Shown piece after piece: positions 8,738-16,763 of a DNA stretch of 64,000 bases. The notes below the pieces were generated by a model, which saw only the letters and a list, made by a program, of their open reading frames with translations, was not told the origin of the DNA and did no database searches. Position 1 is the stretch's first letter. The number at the start of each line of letters is the position of its first letter. The DNA is from Streptomyces sp. DI166 (GTDB lineage Bacteria; Actinomycetota; Actinomycetes; Streptomycetales; Streptomycetaceae), in NCBI RefSeq assembly GCF_900091315.1, contig NZ_FLSP01000001.1, forward strand, positions 1 through 64,000, given 5' to 3'. Made by a program: the position numbers and the translations under genes.

Positions 8738-9438
8738 GACCGCTCCCCCTCGTACTCCTCGTACGTCCGGTACTCGACGCCGAGCCGCTTGAGGGTGTCG
8801 CGCAACCCGTAGCGGTCCAGGCCGAGTTCGCCGTCGAGGAAGGCGGCGCGGGTGGCGGCCTCCTTGGCCTCGCGGGCCTCGGCCTTCGTCACCGTCTCGC
8901 GGGCGCGCTCGCGGGGGACGACCACCACGCCGTCGTCGTCGGCGAGGATCACATCACCGGGGTGGATCACCTGGCCGTCGATGGCGATCGGCACATTGAC
9001 CGAGCCGCCGGTCGCCTTGACCGTGCCCTGCGCGGACACCGCCCGGGACCAGGCGGGGAAGCCCATCCCCCGCAGTTCCTGGGTGTCCCGGACGCCGGTG
9101 TTCAGGACGACGCCGCGGACGCCCCGTCGCTGCAGCGCAGTCGCGAACAGTTCGCCGAACAGGCCGTCCGTGCACGGGGAGGTGGTGGTGACGACCAGGA
9201 TGTCGCCCGCGCCGCACTGCTCCACGGCGGCGTGGATCATGAGGTTGTCGCCGGGCCAGCTCAGCACGGTGACGGCGGTCCCGGCGACCCGCACGCCCTG
9301 CTGGACGGGGCGGATGTCCGGGCCCAGCAGGCCCGTTCGCCCCATCGCCTCGCTGACGGTGGCCACGCCGAAGCGGGCCAGCGCGTCGACGTCGGCGAGG
9401 TCCGCCTTCGGGGGGCCGGTGACGATCACGCCGCTCAT
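8734..9438 (-). CDS. galC: 4-carboxy-4-hydroxy-2-oxoadipate aldolase-like (RraA/HMG aldolase fold)
   Basis: 234 aa. The RraA-like fold is shown by a central glycine-rich stretch and the sequence VVLNTGVRDTQEL, which carries the Arg-Asp pair that binds substrate carboxylate and divalent metal in class II pyruvate aldolases. A later GDVILADDDGVVVVP segment is also characteristic. The expected reaction is cleavage of 4-carboxy-4-hydroxy-2-oxoadipate to pyruvate and oxaloacetate, the last step of the gallate/protocatechuate 4,5-cleavage pathway. The ATG at 9438 overlaps the upstream stop by 4 nt. RraA-fold proteins are often misannotated as RNase E regulators; the operon argues against that here. 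Confidence 0.77.
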   Translation of the reverse strand: MSGVIVTGPPKADLADVDALARFGVATVSEAMGRTGLLGPDIRPVQQGVRVAGTAVTVLSWPGDNLMIHAAVEQCGAGDILVVTTTSPCTDGLFGELFATALQRRGVRGVVLNTGVRDTQELRGMGFPAWSRAVSAQGTVKATGGSVNVPIAIDGQVIHPGDVILADDDGVVVVPRERARETVTKAEAREAKEAATRAAFLDGELGLDRYGLRDTLKRLGVEYRTYEEYEGERS

Positions 9439-10187
9439 GCCAGCTCCTTCGCGATCTGCGGGAAGGGCCGCATGAACGCCTCGGCCATCGTCCTGTGCGG
9501 AAGCCCCAGGTTGGGTCCGGCGTTGCGCTTGAGCTGGACGCCCCGGCGGACGGCCAGGTCGGTGTAGTAGTCCCACAGGTGCTGCTGGGCGGCGAGGCAC
9601 TCCATCGCCTTGCGCTTGGTCTCCCACACCTCGGTGATGTCGAGCAGCACCTCCGGGCGGAAGCCGCTCATCTCGGGCTGGTGGGGCTCGAAGTAGAAGA
9701 CGGGCGGGGCGCCGATGATGTCGCCCTCGCCCGGGTAGCCGATGGCCTGGGCGAGGATGCGGGCCTGAAGAGCCATCCGGTTGGCGGCCGGGTGGTCGCC
9801 GTTGTAGGGGTCCTCGACGGGGTGGGTGAGCACCACGTCCGGCTGGGTCTCGCGGTAGACGTGGACGAGCCGGTCGGTCAGTTCGGCGGTGGGCACGAGC
9901 GGGTAGTCACCGGCGTCGAAGAAGCGGACCTCGGCGCCGAGGGTGGCGGCGGCGCGCTCGGCCTCGTCGCGCCGTATGGCCTTGATCTCCGCCAGCCGCT
10001 TCCCCTCGCGCCACGCCTTGGCGGACTCGCCGCGCTCACCGAAGGTCAGACAGGCGATGGTGACCCGCTCGCCCCGGGACGCGGCCAGGGCGATGGCACC
10101 ACCGGCCCGCCACACGAAGTCCCCGGCGTGCGCGGTGACGACGAGCGTCGAACGTGGTCGGGTGGCGGGCGCGTTGGCCTGAGTCAT
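9435..10187 (-). CDS. galB: 4-oxalomesaconate hydratase-like, PIG-L/LmbE family
   Basis: 250 aa. The N-terminal AHAGDFVWRAGG is a variant of the metal-binding AHPDD motif of LmbE/PIG-L proteins (A and G replacing P and one D), and DHPAANR at about residues 131-137 supplies the second metal site. Most family members are N-deacetylases, but Pseudomonas GalB, which hydrates 4-oxalomesaconate, belongs to the same family. With galC- and galD-like genes overlapping downstream, the hydratase role is the best reading. Start ATG 10187 has AAGGAG eight bases upstream. It lies 46 bp after the GntR gene and is probably in the same transcript. Confidence 0.75.
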   Translation of the reverse strand: MTQANAPATRPRSTLVVTAHAGDFVWRAGGAIALAASRGERVTIACLTFGERGESAKAWREGKRLAEIKAIRRDEAERAAATLGAEVRFFDAGDYPLVPTAELTDRLVHVYRETQPDVVLTHPVEDPYNGDHPAANRMALQARILAQAIGYPGEGDIIGAPPVFYFEPHQPEMSGFRPEVLLDITEVWETKRKAMECLAAQQHLWDYYTDLAVRRGVQLKRNAGPNLGLPHRTMAEAFMRPFPQIAKELA

Positions 10188-10233
10188 GTCTGCGAACTCC
10201 TTGATGACAGGTGGACGCCCGCCTCGCACGAGT

Positions 10234-10884
10234 TCAGTCGCGCAACGCCTCGATGACGCTGCTGAGGTGGGCGCGGACGGCCTTCTCGGCCGCCTCGGGG
10301 TCCCTGGCCCTGATCGCCTCGATCATCGCCAGATGCTCTTTCAGGGACTGCTGCGGACGCCCCGGCCTGAGCGCCAACTGGAAACGGTGGCGCACCAGTT
10401 GGGCGTTGAGCCGTTCCAGCAGCTCCAGTGCGGTGCGCTGGCCGGAGAACTCCCGGATCCGGGCGTGCAGTTCATGGTTGAGGTCGGAGTAGGTGACCGG
10501 CTCGCCGTCGGCCACGGCCTTGGTCATCGCCGTGCCCAGCTCGGTGAGTTCGGCCAGTTGCGCGTCGCTGGCGGCGACGGCTGCCTTCGCCGCGCACAGT
10601 CCTTCCAGGACCATGCGGCACTCGGTGATGGCGACCGCCTCCTCGACCGTGACCACCCGCACCCGCGAGCCGCGGTTGCGGATCCGCTCGACGAGGCCCT
10701 GGGCCTCCAGATCGATGAGCGCCCCTCGGATGCTCGCCCGGGTCACACCGAACTGCTCGGCGAGTTCGTTCTCCACCAGCCGCTGCGCCGGTGCCATCTC
10801 GCCGTGCAGGATCGCCTGCCGCAACTGCGCGAGCGCGTGCTGCTTGGCCTGCTCCCCGGTGCTCGGACGGGCTTTGTTCGGCAT
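10234..10884 (-). CDS. GntR family regulator with FCD ligand domain
   Basis: 216 aa. The N-terminal winged helix (about 10-78) includes LVENELAEQFGVTRASIRG and a GLVERIRNRGSRV wing. An all-helical FCD domain follows (about 85-210) with the His/Asp/Arg pattern used for metal and carboxylate ligands. Such regulators usually repress catabolic operons until an acid intermediate binds. It is first in the leftward transcript with the galBCD-like enzymes. A 32-bp palindrome sits directly upstream and a second core copy precedes the permease, suggesting autoregulation and control of the whole cluster. Confidence 0.85.
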   Translation of the reverse strand: MPNKARPSTGEQAKQHALAQLRQAILHGEMAPAQRLVENELAEQFGVTRASIRGALIDLEAQGLVERIRNRGSRVRVVTVEEAVAITECRMVLEGLCAAKAAVAASDAQLAELTELGTAMTKAVADGEPVTYSDLNHELHARIREFSGQRTALELLERLNAQLVRHRFQLALRPGRPQQSLKEHLAMIEAIRARDPEAAEKAVRAHLSSVIEALRD

Positions 10885-10925
10885 CGCTGCCCTCCCTGAG
10901 TGAGTGCCTGTCGAACCTAAATCTA

Positions 10926-10957
10926 GCCCGACAGAATTGTCAACAATTTTGTCGGGC
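10926..10957. promoter_or_regulatory. 32-bp palindromic operator upstream of GntR-gal cluster
   Basis: Outer arms GCCCGACA (10926-10933) and TGTCGGGC (10950-10957) pair perfectly, and inner arms AATTGT and ACAATT pair around a central CA. The core TTGTCAACAAT recurs at 6645-6655. TTGT..ACAA cores are typical of GntR-FCD sites. It lies 42-73 bp before the GntR start, so repression at the promoter is likely. Confidence 0.7.
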
Positions 10958-11043
10958 GTGCGGGTGTGTGCGGATTCGGATGCGGTTGCGGATGCGGATG
11001 CGCACAGGCTCGGCAGCGACGACTCCCCCGTCGGGCGCGTGGG

Positions 11044-12123
11044 CTACGCCGTCGGCGCGACGCCCTCGTACGCCGCGCGCAGGATGCCGAGCACCCCGTC
11101 CACCGTCACGGTGCGCGGATTCTCGAACGCCTCACCAGTGACCTGGGCCGCCGCCCACGCCAAGTCCGTTTCCTTCAGCCCGAGTTCGGCCAGCGAGTGC
11201 GGGGCGCCGAGTCCCCGGGGCAGCTCCCACAGGGCGCGCGGGGCGTCGTCGGTGCGCAGGGCGCGGGCGACGGCGGCGGCGGCCTCGGGGGCGGCCGGTG
11301 CGTTGTGGGCGAGGACGTGGGGCAGTACCAGCGTGTGCGTCTCGGCGTGCGGCAGGCCGAAGGAGCCGCCGAGGACATGGCAGAGCTTGTGGTGCAGGCC
11401 CATCGTGGCGGCGCCCAGAGCGGTCCCGCACAGCCAGGCCCCGTACAGCGCGCGGCTCCTGGCCGCCAGTGACTCGGGGTCGGCGGCCACCGCGGGCAGC
11501 GCCTCGGCCATCACCCGGAGGCCTTCCTCGGCGGTCAGCCCGGTCAGCGGCGAGGCGTCCCGGGCGTACAGGGCCTCGACCGCGTGCGCGAGGGCGTTGA
11601 CGCCGCTGGTCACGGAGAGCGGCACGGGCAGCGAGAGGGTCAACCGGGGGTCGTAGACGACGCTCCTCGGCCGGACGGACGGGTCGCGGCCGGTGCGCTT
11701 CACGCCGTGTTCCGTCAGCCCCCAGATCGGGGTCATCTCGGAGCCGGAGTAGGTGGTCGGCACGGCGATCAGAGGCAGGCCGGTGCGGAGCGCGACAGCC
11801 TTGCCGAGTCCGATCGAGGAGCCGCCGCCGACCGCGAGGCACGCGTCCGCGCCGGCCGCGCGCGCCGCCTCCACGGCCCGGTCGGCCACCTCCGTCGGCA
11901 CATGCATCCGGGCCTCGGCGTGCACCCCGGCGCAGAGCGGCCCGAGCGCCTCCGCGACGGGCCGTACGGCCTCGGCGCCGCGCGCCCCGCACAGCACCAG
12001 CAGCCGCCGCAGCCCCAGCCGCCCGGCCTCCTCCGCGGGCGCCGTCAGGGCGGCGCCGGGGCGCAGCACGGTCCGCACGGGCGGGGAGTCGTGGGTGAAG
12101 GAGAGGGTGTCGTCGTCCGTCAT
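11044..12123 (-). CDS. Maleylacetate reductase, iron-type alcohol dehydrogenase family
   Basis: 359 aa. It shows the NAD-binding VGGGSSIGLGKAVAL at about residues 96-110, then VPTTYSGSEMTPIWG and a metal-ligand region HHKLCHVLGGSFGLPHAETH, as in maleylacetate reductases of the Fe-ADH superfamily. These reduce maleylacetate to 3-oxoadipate at the end of hydroxyquinol and resorcinol pathways. Start ATG 12123 has GGAGGAG 8 nt upstream; the GTG six bases earlier would leave no spacing. It lies upstream of the GntR-gal cluster on the same strand, separated from it by the GntR palindrome. No hydroxyquinol dioxygenase is in the window, so its partner pathway is not visible. Confidence 0.85.
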   Translation of the reverse strand: MTDDDTLSFTHDSPPVRTVLRPGAALTAPAEEAGRLGLRRLLVLCGARGAEAVRPVAEALGPLCAGVHAEARMHVPTEVADRAVEAARAAGADACLAVGGGSSIGLGKAVALRTGLPLIAVPTTYSGSEMTPIWGLTEHGVKRTGRDPSVRPRSVVYDPRLTLSLPVPLSVTSGVNALAHAVEALYARDASPLTGLTAEEGLRVMAEALPAVAADPESLAARSRALYGAWLCGTALGAATMGLHHKLCHVLGGSFGLPHAETHTLVLPHVLAHNAPAAPEAAAAVARALRTDDAPRALWELPRGLGAPHSLAELGLKETDLAWAAAQVTGEAFENPRTVTVDGVLGILRAAYEGVAPTA

Positions 12124-12242
12124 GGCCACTCCTCCAACTGGTCGCGTCCACCCGCCCCGAACGGCGGGTCCCCGACGAAGTGTCCCCCCACCTGGTCCGA
12201 TCCCGCACACTCTGTCGACGCCCGGGACCGGCCCACGCTGGT

Positions 12243-12248
12243 TAGGGT
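12243..12248 (+). promoter_or_regulatory. Candidate -10 box of a leaderless transcript (cupin gene)
   Basis: TAGGGT ends 6 nt before the ATG at 12255, and no Shine-Dalgarno is present. No convincing -35 is visible. Confidence 0.35.
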
Positions 12249-12254
12249 CACGTC

Positions 12255-12611
12255 ATGAGCGATGCCCTGCCTCCCAGTTTCGCGGTCCACGTCCCCGACG
12301 CCGAACTCGAACCCGATCCGCTCGACCCGGCCCAGATCGTCTCCGGCACCCCCGAGGTGACCGGCAAGGTGATCTGGGAGTCTCCCGACGGGCGGCAGAT
12401 CCGGGGCATCTGGCAGATCACGCCGGGCGTGGTCACCGACACGGAGGCGGACGAACTGTTCGTGGTGCTGAGCGGTTCGGCCACGATCGAGGTCGAGGGC
12501 GGCGACACGCTGAAGGTGGGTCCCGGCGACATGGCGGTACTGCGCGCCGGTGACCGCACGACGTGGACGGTGCACGAGACGCTGCGCAAGGTGTACGCGA
12601 TCAACCTGTGA
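12255..12611 (+). CDS. Small cupin-domain protein
   Basis: 118 aa, a single conserved beta-barrel of the cupin_3 (DUF861) type. ADELFVVLSGSATIEVEGGD and the later VGPGDMAVLRAGDRTTW give the G(x)5E..G and G(D)xxxxP-like half-motifs without the full set of metal His residues. Proteins of this kind include (S)-ureidoglycine aminohydrolase-like and sugar-binding cupins, and no specific reaction can be assigned. It is divergent from maleylacetate reductase and convergent with the LacI gene, whose 3' end overlaps it by 11 bp. It appears to be monocistronic. Confidence 0.8.
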   Translation: MSDALPPSFAVHVPDAELEPDPLDPAQIVSGTPEVTGKVIWESPDGRQIRGIWQITPGVVTDTEADELFVVLSGSATIEVEGGDTLKVGPGDMAVLRAGDRTTWTVHETLRKVYAINL

Positions 12612-13605
12612 CGGGCGGTCCCGTACTGCCCCGTACCTCCAGTACCGGCGCCGCCAGGTGCACGCGCCCCGGCGCCTCCCGGTGCTCGAAGCGGTCCAGC
12701 AGACACCGTGCCGCCCGCCGCCCCACGTCGTGCCCGCTGCCGTCCACCGTGGTCAGCCACACGTGCCGGAGCCGGGAGATGCTCGTGTTGTCGTAGCCGA
12801 CGACGGACAGGTCGCGAGGTGCCGCCAGCCCGAGTTCCTCGGCCGCCGACAGCGCGCCGACCCCGGTGATGTCGTTGACGGCGAAGACGGCCGTCGGCCG
12901 GGAGGGGCCGGCGAGCAGCCGGACCATCGTGCGGTAGCCGCCCTCCTCGGTCATGTCGCTGGGTTCCACCCGGGCGGAGTCGGCGAGCCCGTGTGCCCGC
13001 ATGGTCTCCTCGAAGCTGCGGCGGCGCAGTTCGCCGACCGCGCCGTAGCCCGCGATGTGCGCGATGCGTCGGTGGCCGAGGCCGATCAGGTGCTCGGTGG
13101 CCAGCCGCGCGCCCTGTTCGTCGTCGCCCGCCACGACGTCGACGTGCGGCGGCACCGCCTCGCGGGCGCCCGCGACCACGACCGGCATCCGGGCGGCGAC
13201 CGGGCCGAGGGCGGCCGGGTCGGGCAGGGTGCCGACCACGACCAGGCCGTCGACGCGCAGGTCGAGGAAGGGGTCGGCCGGGTCCTGGCCGGTGCGGCGG
13301 TTCAGGCGGGCGTCGGCGAGCAGCATGTGCAGGCCGTTGTCGTGGAGCAGGGAGTTCAGTCCGTCGAGCAGGTCCACGAACCACGGGTTGCGCAGGTCGT
13401 TCAGGAGGACGCCGACGGTGCGGGTGCGGCGTTCGCTGAGGCTGCGGGCGGCGGTGTTGGGGCGGTAGCCGAGTTCGCGTACGGCGCGCAGCACGGCCTC
13501 ACGCTTCTCCGGCCGTACCTGGTCGGAGCCGCGCAGCACCAGGGAGACCAGGGACTTGGAGACACCGGCCCGTTCGGCCACGTCGCGGATGGTCGGCGCT
13601 CTCAT
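12601..13605 (-). CDS. LacI family transcriptional regulator
   Basis: 334 aa. The N-terminal helix-turn-helix TIRDVAERAGVSKSLVSLVL and hinge (TAARSLSERRTRTVGVLLND) are standard, followed by a periplasmic-binding-protein ligand domain. It is divergent from a MocA-type dehydrogenase (13716). The 110-bp gap contains two palindromes sharing TGGACCGkTCCA, one covering the lacI start and one just before the dehydrogenase, which fits autoregulation plus control of 13716. The ligand is probably a sugar or cyclitol, by neighbour only. Confidence 0.9.
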   Translation of the reverse strand: MRAPTIRDVAERAGVSKSLVSLVLRGSDQVRPEKREAVLRAVRELGYRPNTAARSLSERRTRTVGVLLNDLRNPWFVDLLDGLNSLLHDNGLHMLLADARLNRRTGQDPADPFLDLRVDGLVVVGTLPDPAALGPVAARMPVVVAGAREAVPPHVDVVAGDDEQGARLATEHLIGLGHRRIAHIAGYGAVGELRRRSFEETMRAHGLADSARVEPSDMTEEGGYRTMVRLLAGPSRPTAVFAVNDITGVGALSAAEELGLAAPRDLSVVGYDNTSISRLRHVWLTTVDGSGHDVGRRAARCLLDRFEHREAPGRVHLAAPVLEVRGSTGPPVTG

Positions 13606-13607
13606 GA

Positions 13608-13623
13608 CATGGACCGTTCCATG
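13608..13623. promoter_or_regulatory. LacI-type operator, copy 1 (at lacI start)
   Basis: CATGGACC and GTTCCATG form a 16-bp near-palindrome, 3 bp upstream of the LacI ATG. It shares the TGGACCGkTCCA core with the site at 13691. Confidence 0.6.
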
Positions 13624-13690
13624 GACGCGCCACGCTTGTCAAAGGGTTGACACCAGGACGTAGAGGCACTCAGGGTGGTTCCGCAAGTTC

Positions 13691-13702
13691 TGGACCGGTC
13701 CA
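13691..13702. promoter_or_regulatory. LacI-type operator, copy 2 (before MocA dehydrogenase)
   Basis: TGGACCGGTCCA is a perfect 12-bp palindrome with a central CG, typical of LacI operators, 14 bp before the ATG at 13716. A TTGACA -35-like element lies at about 13646-13651. Confidence 0.65.
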
Positions 13703-13715
13703 AAGAGGGGCTGTC

Positions 13716-14876
13716 ATGGTGGATGCGCTCGGAGTCGCCGTCGTCGGGTTCGGCTGGATGGGGCGGGTGCACACCCAGGCGTACGCCCGTGTCCGCCACC
13801 ACTATCCGCGGCTCGCGGTGCGCCCGGAGCTGGTGACCGTCGCCGAGGAGGTGCCGGGCCGGGCCGAGGAGGCCGCCCGGCAGTTCGGGTTCGCCTCGGC
13901 CACCCGCGACTGGCGCGAGGTGGCCGCCGACCCGCGGGTGAAGGCGGTCAGCATCACCGCGCCGAACTTCCTGCACCGGGAGATCGGCGTCGCCATGGCT
14001 CAGGCCGGCAAGCACATCTGGATCGAGAAGCCGGTGGGCCTGACCGCCGAGGACGCCCGCGCGGTCGCCGACGCGGTGGCCGAGGCGGGCGTGCAGGGCG
14101 CCGTCGGCTTCAACTACCGCAACGCGCCCGCCGTGGAGGCGGCCCGCGAGCTGATCGCCTCGGGTGACATCGGCACCGTCACCCACGTCCGCTTCCGGCT
14201 GTTCAGCGACTACGCCGCCCACCCCGAGGGTGCGCTGACCTGGCGGTACGAGCGGGAGCGCGGCGGCAGCGGGGTGCTCGGCGACCTGGCCTCGCACGGC
14301 GCGGACCTGGCCCGGTTCCTGCTCGGCGACATCACCTCCGTGGCCGCCGACACGGCCGTCTTCGTGCCCGAACGGGCCCGGCCCGCGGGCGCCACGGCCG
14401 GTCACACCCGCGCCGCCGGCGGTGAACTCGGGCCGGTGGAGAACGAGGACTACGTCAACTGCCTGCTCCGCTTCGCCTCGGGCGCGCGCGGTGTGCTGGA
14501 GGCGTGCCGGGTCTCGGTGGGCGAGCAGAACAACTACGGCTTCGAGGTGCACGGCACCAAGGGAGCGGTGTTCTGGGACTTCCGCCGGATGAACGAGCTC
14601 GGGGTGAGCCGCGGGACGTCGTACCAGGACCAGCCGGTGAGCACGGTGTACGTCGGTCCGGGCGACGGTGAGTTCGGCGCGTTCCAGCCGGGCGCGGCCA
14701 ACGCCATGGGTTACGACGACCTGAAGGTCGTCGAGGCCTACCGTTTCCTGCGCTCCGTCGCCGAGGGCGTCCCGTACGGTGCCACGCTCGCGGACGCGGT
14801 GCACAGCGCGGCGGTGCTGGACGCGATGACCCGCTCGGCGGCGGAGGGCGGCTGGGCCGAGGTGACCGGCGCGTGA
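13716..14876 (+). CDS. Gfo/Idh/MocA family oxidoreductase
   Basis: 386 aa. The Rossmann motif VAVVGFGWMGRVHTQAY is at the N-terminus, and IEKPVGLTAEDARAVAD at about residues 107-123 is the EKP motif with the catalytic-site Lys. A GFNYRNAPAVEAA segment and a C-terminal alpha/beta domain follow. Family members use NAD(P) to oxidise or reduce sugars and inositols; the substrate cannot be read from sequence. The ATG at 13716 is preferred because AGAGGGG lies just upstream. It is adjacent to its probable LacI regulator and an operator palindrome, with no obvious operon partner downstream. Confidence 0.85.
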   Translation: MVDALGVAVVGFGWMGRVHTQAYARVRHHYPRLAVRPELVTVAEEVPGRAEEAARQFGFASATRDWREVAADPRVKAVSITAPNFLHREIGVAMAQAGKHIWIEKPVGLTAEDARAVADAVAEAGVQGAVGFNYRNAPAVEAARELIASGDIGTVTHVRFRLFSDYAAHPEGALTWRYERERGGSGVLGDLASHGADLARFLLGDITSVAADTAVFVPERARPAGATAGHTRAAGGELGPVENEDYVNCLLRFASGARGVLEACRVSVGEQNNYGFEVHGTKGAVFWDFRRMNELGVSRGTSYQDQPVSTVYVGPGDGEFGAFQPGAANAMGYDDLKVVEAYRFLRSVAEGVPYGATLADAVHSAAVLDAMTRSAAEGGWAEVTGA

Positions 14877-14926
14877 GGTCAGGCGGCCCGCCCCGGCCGC
14901 TCGTCCGCGCCGCACCCTGCACGCCG

Positions 14927-15559
14927 TCAGGCCGCCGTCGACCGCCGCCCAAGCCACACCTTGACCGGGATCAGCACCAGCCACCACCACATGGCCGCGG
15001 GCCCGACGGCCAGGGCCAGCGGAATCGTCACGACGAACACCGCCACCGTGCTGCCCATCTCCAGCGCGGAGACCGTGACATCGCGCAGCGGCTTCTCGTC
15101 CCCGCTCAGCCAGGGGCGCCGGGCGATCACGAGCAGCAGGGCGAGGTGGACGGCGCCCAGCGCGGCGACCACCGCCGAGTAGATGACGACGGAGATGCTC
15201 TCGTGGCCGTACTCCGCGACGAGGACGGTCGGGAAGGGGACGAGCGCCGCGAGGCCGAGCCCGAGCAGGGTCAGGGTGATCACCTGGGCGTCGACCTGCC
15301 GGACGCCGTGGAAGAGCATGCGGTTCTCGCGCCAGAACCCGGCCAGCACGATCAGGCTGATCGCGTAGGCGCCCAGGTTCGGCAGGACTTCGCGCAGGGC
15401 GTCGTGGTACTCCTCGTCGTTCAGCCCCGGTCCGATGGACAGGTCCAGGACGAGCAGGGTGAGGGCGATGGCGAAGACGCCGTCGGCCAGCGCCACCAGC
15501 CGCTCCGGCCCGCCCTCCGTGGCGTGTTCGGTCGTGGGTGTGACGCCGCGTTTGCTCAT
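14927..15559 (-). CDS. TMEM175-like (DUF1211) membrane protein
   Basis: 210 aa. The first helix carries RLVALADGVFAIALTLLVLDL, matching the TMEM175/DUF1211 signature in which an F/A-(S/A)DGV-(F)AIA pattern lines the pore. Five further hydrophobic segments follow, giving the usual 6-helix unit. Bacterial members form potassium-permeable channels, but function has been shown for few of them. ATG 15559 is chosen because it starts just before the family motif; an ATG at 15613 would add 18 residues. A TAACGT -10-like box ends 7 nt before 15559. It lies 50 bp downstream of the LacI gene on the same strand. Confidence 0.78.
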   Translation of the reverse strand: MSKRGVTPTTEHATEGGPERLVALADGVFAIALTLLVLDLSIGPGLNDEEYHDALREVLPNLGAYAISLIVLAGFWRENRMLFHGVRQVDAQVITLTLLGLGLAALVPFPTVLVAEYGHESISVVIYSAVVAALGAVHLALLLVIARRPWLSGDEKPLRDVTVSALEMGSTVAVFVVTIPLALAVGPAAMWWWLVLIPVKVWLGRRSTAA

Positions 15560-15609
15560 GCGGACGACGTTAGGCAGCGATCCCCCGTCACCGCGGTCGT
15601 GACACGGCG

Positions 15610-16656
15610 TCACACGGGCGGCGTCCGGGGCGGCGGGGTGTGCGGCATGTTGTACGGCGTCACCACCTGGATCGCGGACGGCAGCGTGGGCCCCGCGGGC
15701 GGCAGGGCGTCATGGTGCCGCATCACGATGCGGCAGGCCTCGCGCAGGTCCTGGCGCAGGTCGTGGTGGAGCACCGCGGACAGCCGGTGGTCGTGCAGCA
15801 GGCGGGTGTTGTCGTGGTCGAGGTCGTGGGCGATGTACACGGCGCAGTCCCGGCCGGCGTCCTCGAAGGCGCGCAGGGTGGCGATGTTGCCGCCGCCGAT
15901 GGAGTAGACGGCGCGGATCTCCGGGTCCCGGTCGAGCGCGGCGCGGACCAGGTCGTACTGGGTGGCGTCCAGGCCCTGTCCCTCGGCGATCTCAACCAGC
16001 GCGCGATGCGGGTGGCGGGCGCGCATGGCGCTGCGGAAGCCCATCTCGCGCTCCTCCTCGTTGCGGAAGAACCCGCTGGACAGGCTGGTGAGCACATTGC
16101 CGGGCCGGTCGCCGAGCCACTGCCCCATGAGGTACGCGGCGGTCGCCCCGGCGGCCCGGTTGTCGATGCCGACGTAGGCCAGGCGCGGGGTGGCGGGCAG
16201 GTCGGTCACCAGGGTGACCACCGGGATCCCGGCCGCCGTGAGCCTGCCGACGGCGGCCGTGATCCCGGGAACGTCCGGGGCCTTGAGGATCACGCCCTGG
16301 GTGCCGCGCCGGGCGATCCGGTCCAGGGTGCGGGTCAGTTCCTCGACCGGCCCGGTCTCCCGGAAGTGGAAGCGGGAACGCACCACCGCCGGGTGCAGGG
16401 AGGGCAGTTCGGCCTCCAGTGCGGAGCGTACGGCGGTGGAGAACCGTTCGGGGGCCTGCATCACTATGTCGATCATGAAGGTGCGGCCCACCAGACGGAC
16501 CTGGGTGCGCTGCCGGTCCAGGTCGGCGATGGCCTGTCTGACCTCCCGCGCGGTGCTCTCCCGCACCCCTCCCCTGCCGTTGAGCACGCGGTCCACGGTG
16601 GCCTCGCTCAGGCCCGCCTGACGTGCAATCTCGCGGATGGGGAACGGGTGGCCCAC
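15610..16656 (-). CDS. LacI family regulator of the adjacent dioxygenase module
   Basis: 348 aa. The helix-turn-helix FPIREIARQAGLSEATVDRV is at residues about 5-24, and the ligand domain resembles the ribose-binding group (DRIARRGTQGVILKAPDVPG, SIGGGNIATLRAFEDAGRD). It is transcribed divergently from the phytanoyl-CoA-dioxygenase-like gene at 16764. The 107-bp gap holds a TTGTC/GACAA dyad at 16710, a reasonable operator, so this is probably the repressor of 16764-19710. The effector is unknown and probably a sugar derivative. Confidence 0.88.
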   Translation of the reverse strand: MGHPFPIREIARQAGLSEATVDRVLNGRGGVRESTAREVRQAIADLDRQRTQVRLVGRTFMIDIVMQAPERFSTAVRSALEAELPSLHPAVVRSRFHFRETGPVEELTRTLDRIARRGTQGVILKAPDVPGITAAVGRLTAAGIPVVTLVTDLPATPRLAYVGIDNRAAGATAAYLMGQWLGDRPGNVLTSLSSGFFRNEEEREMGFRSAMRARHPHRALVEIAEGQGLDATQYDLVRAALDRDPEIRAVYSIGGGNIATLRAFEDAGRDCAVYIAHDLDHDNTRLLHDHRLSAVLHHDLRQDLREACRIVMRHHDALPPAGPTLPSAIQVVTPYNMPHTPPPRTPPV

Positions 16657-16709
16657 AGCGGCACTCCTTGAGGGGTTTTTGATGGCTGCCTGCTGGTTGT
16701 TCGACGTCT

Positions 16710-16721
16710 TTGTCCTGACAA
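16710..16721. promoter_or_regulatory. Candidate LacI operator in divergent dioxygenase promoter
   Basis: TTGTC, CT, GACAA is a 12-bp dyad with flanking T..A pairs extending it. A related TTGTCCCTGTCA follows at about 16738. It lies 43 bp before the ATG at 16764. Confidence 0.5.
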
Positions 16722-16763
16722 GAATGACAGCACTGCCTTGTCCCTGTCACCGAGAGGACGACG

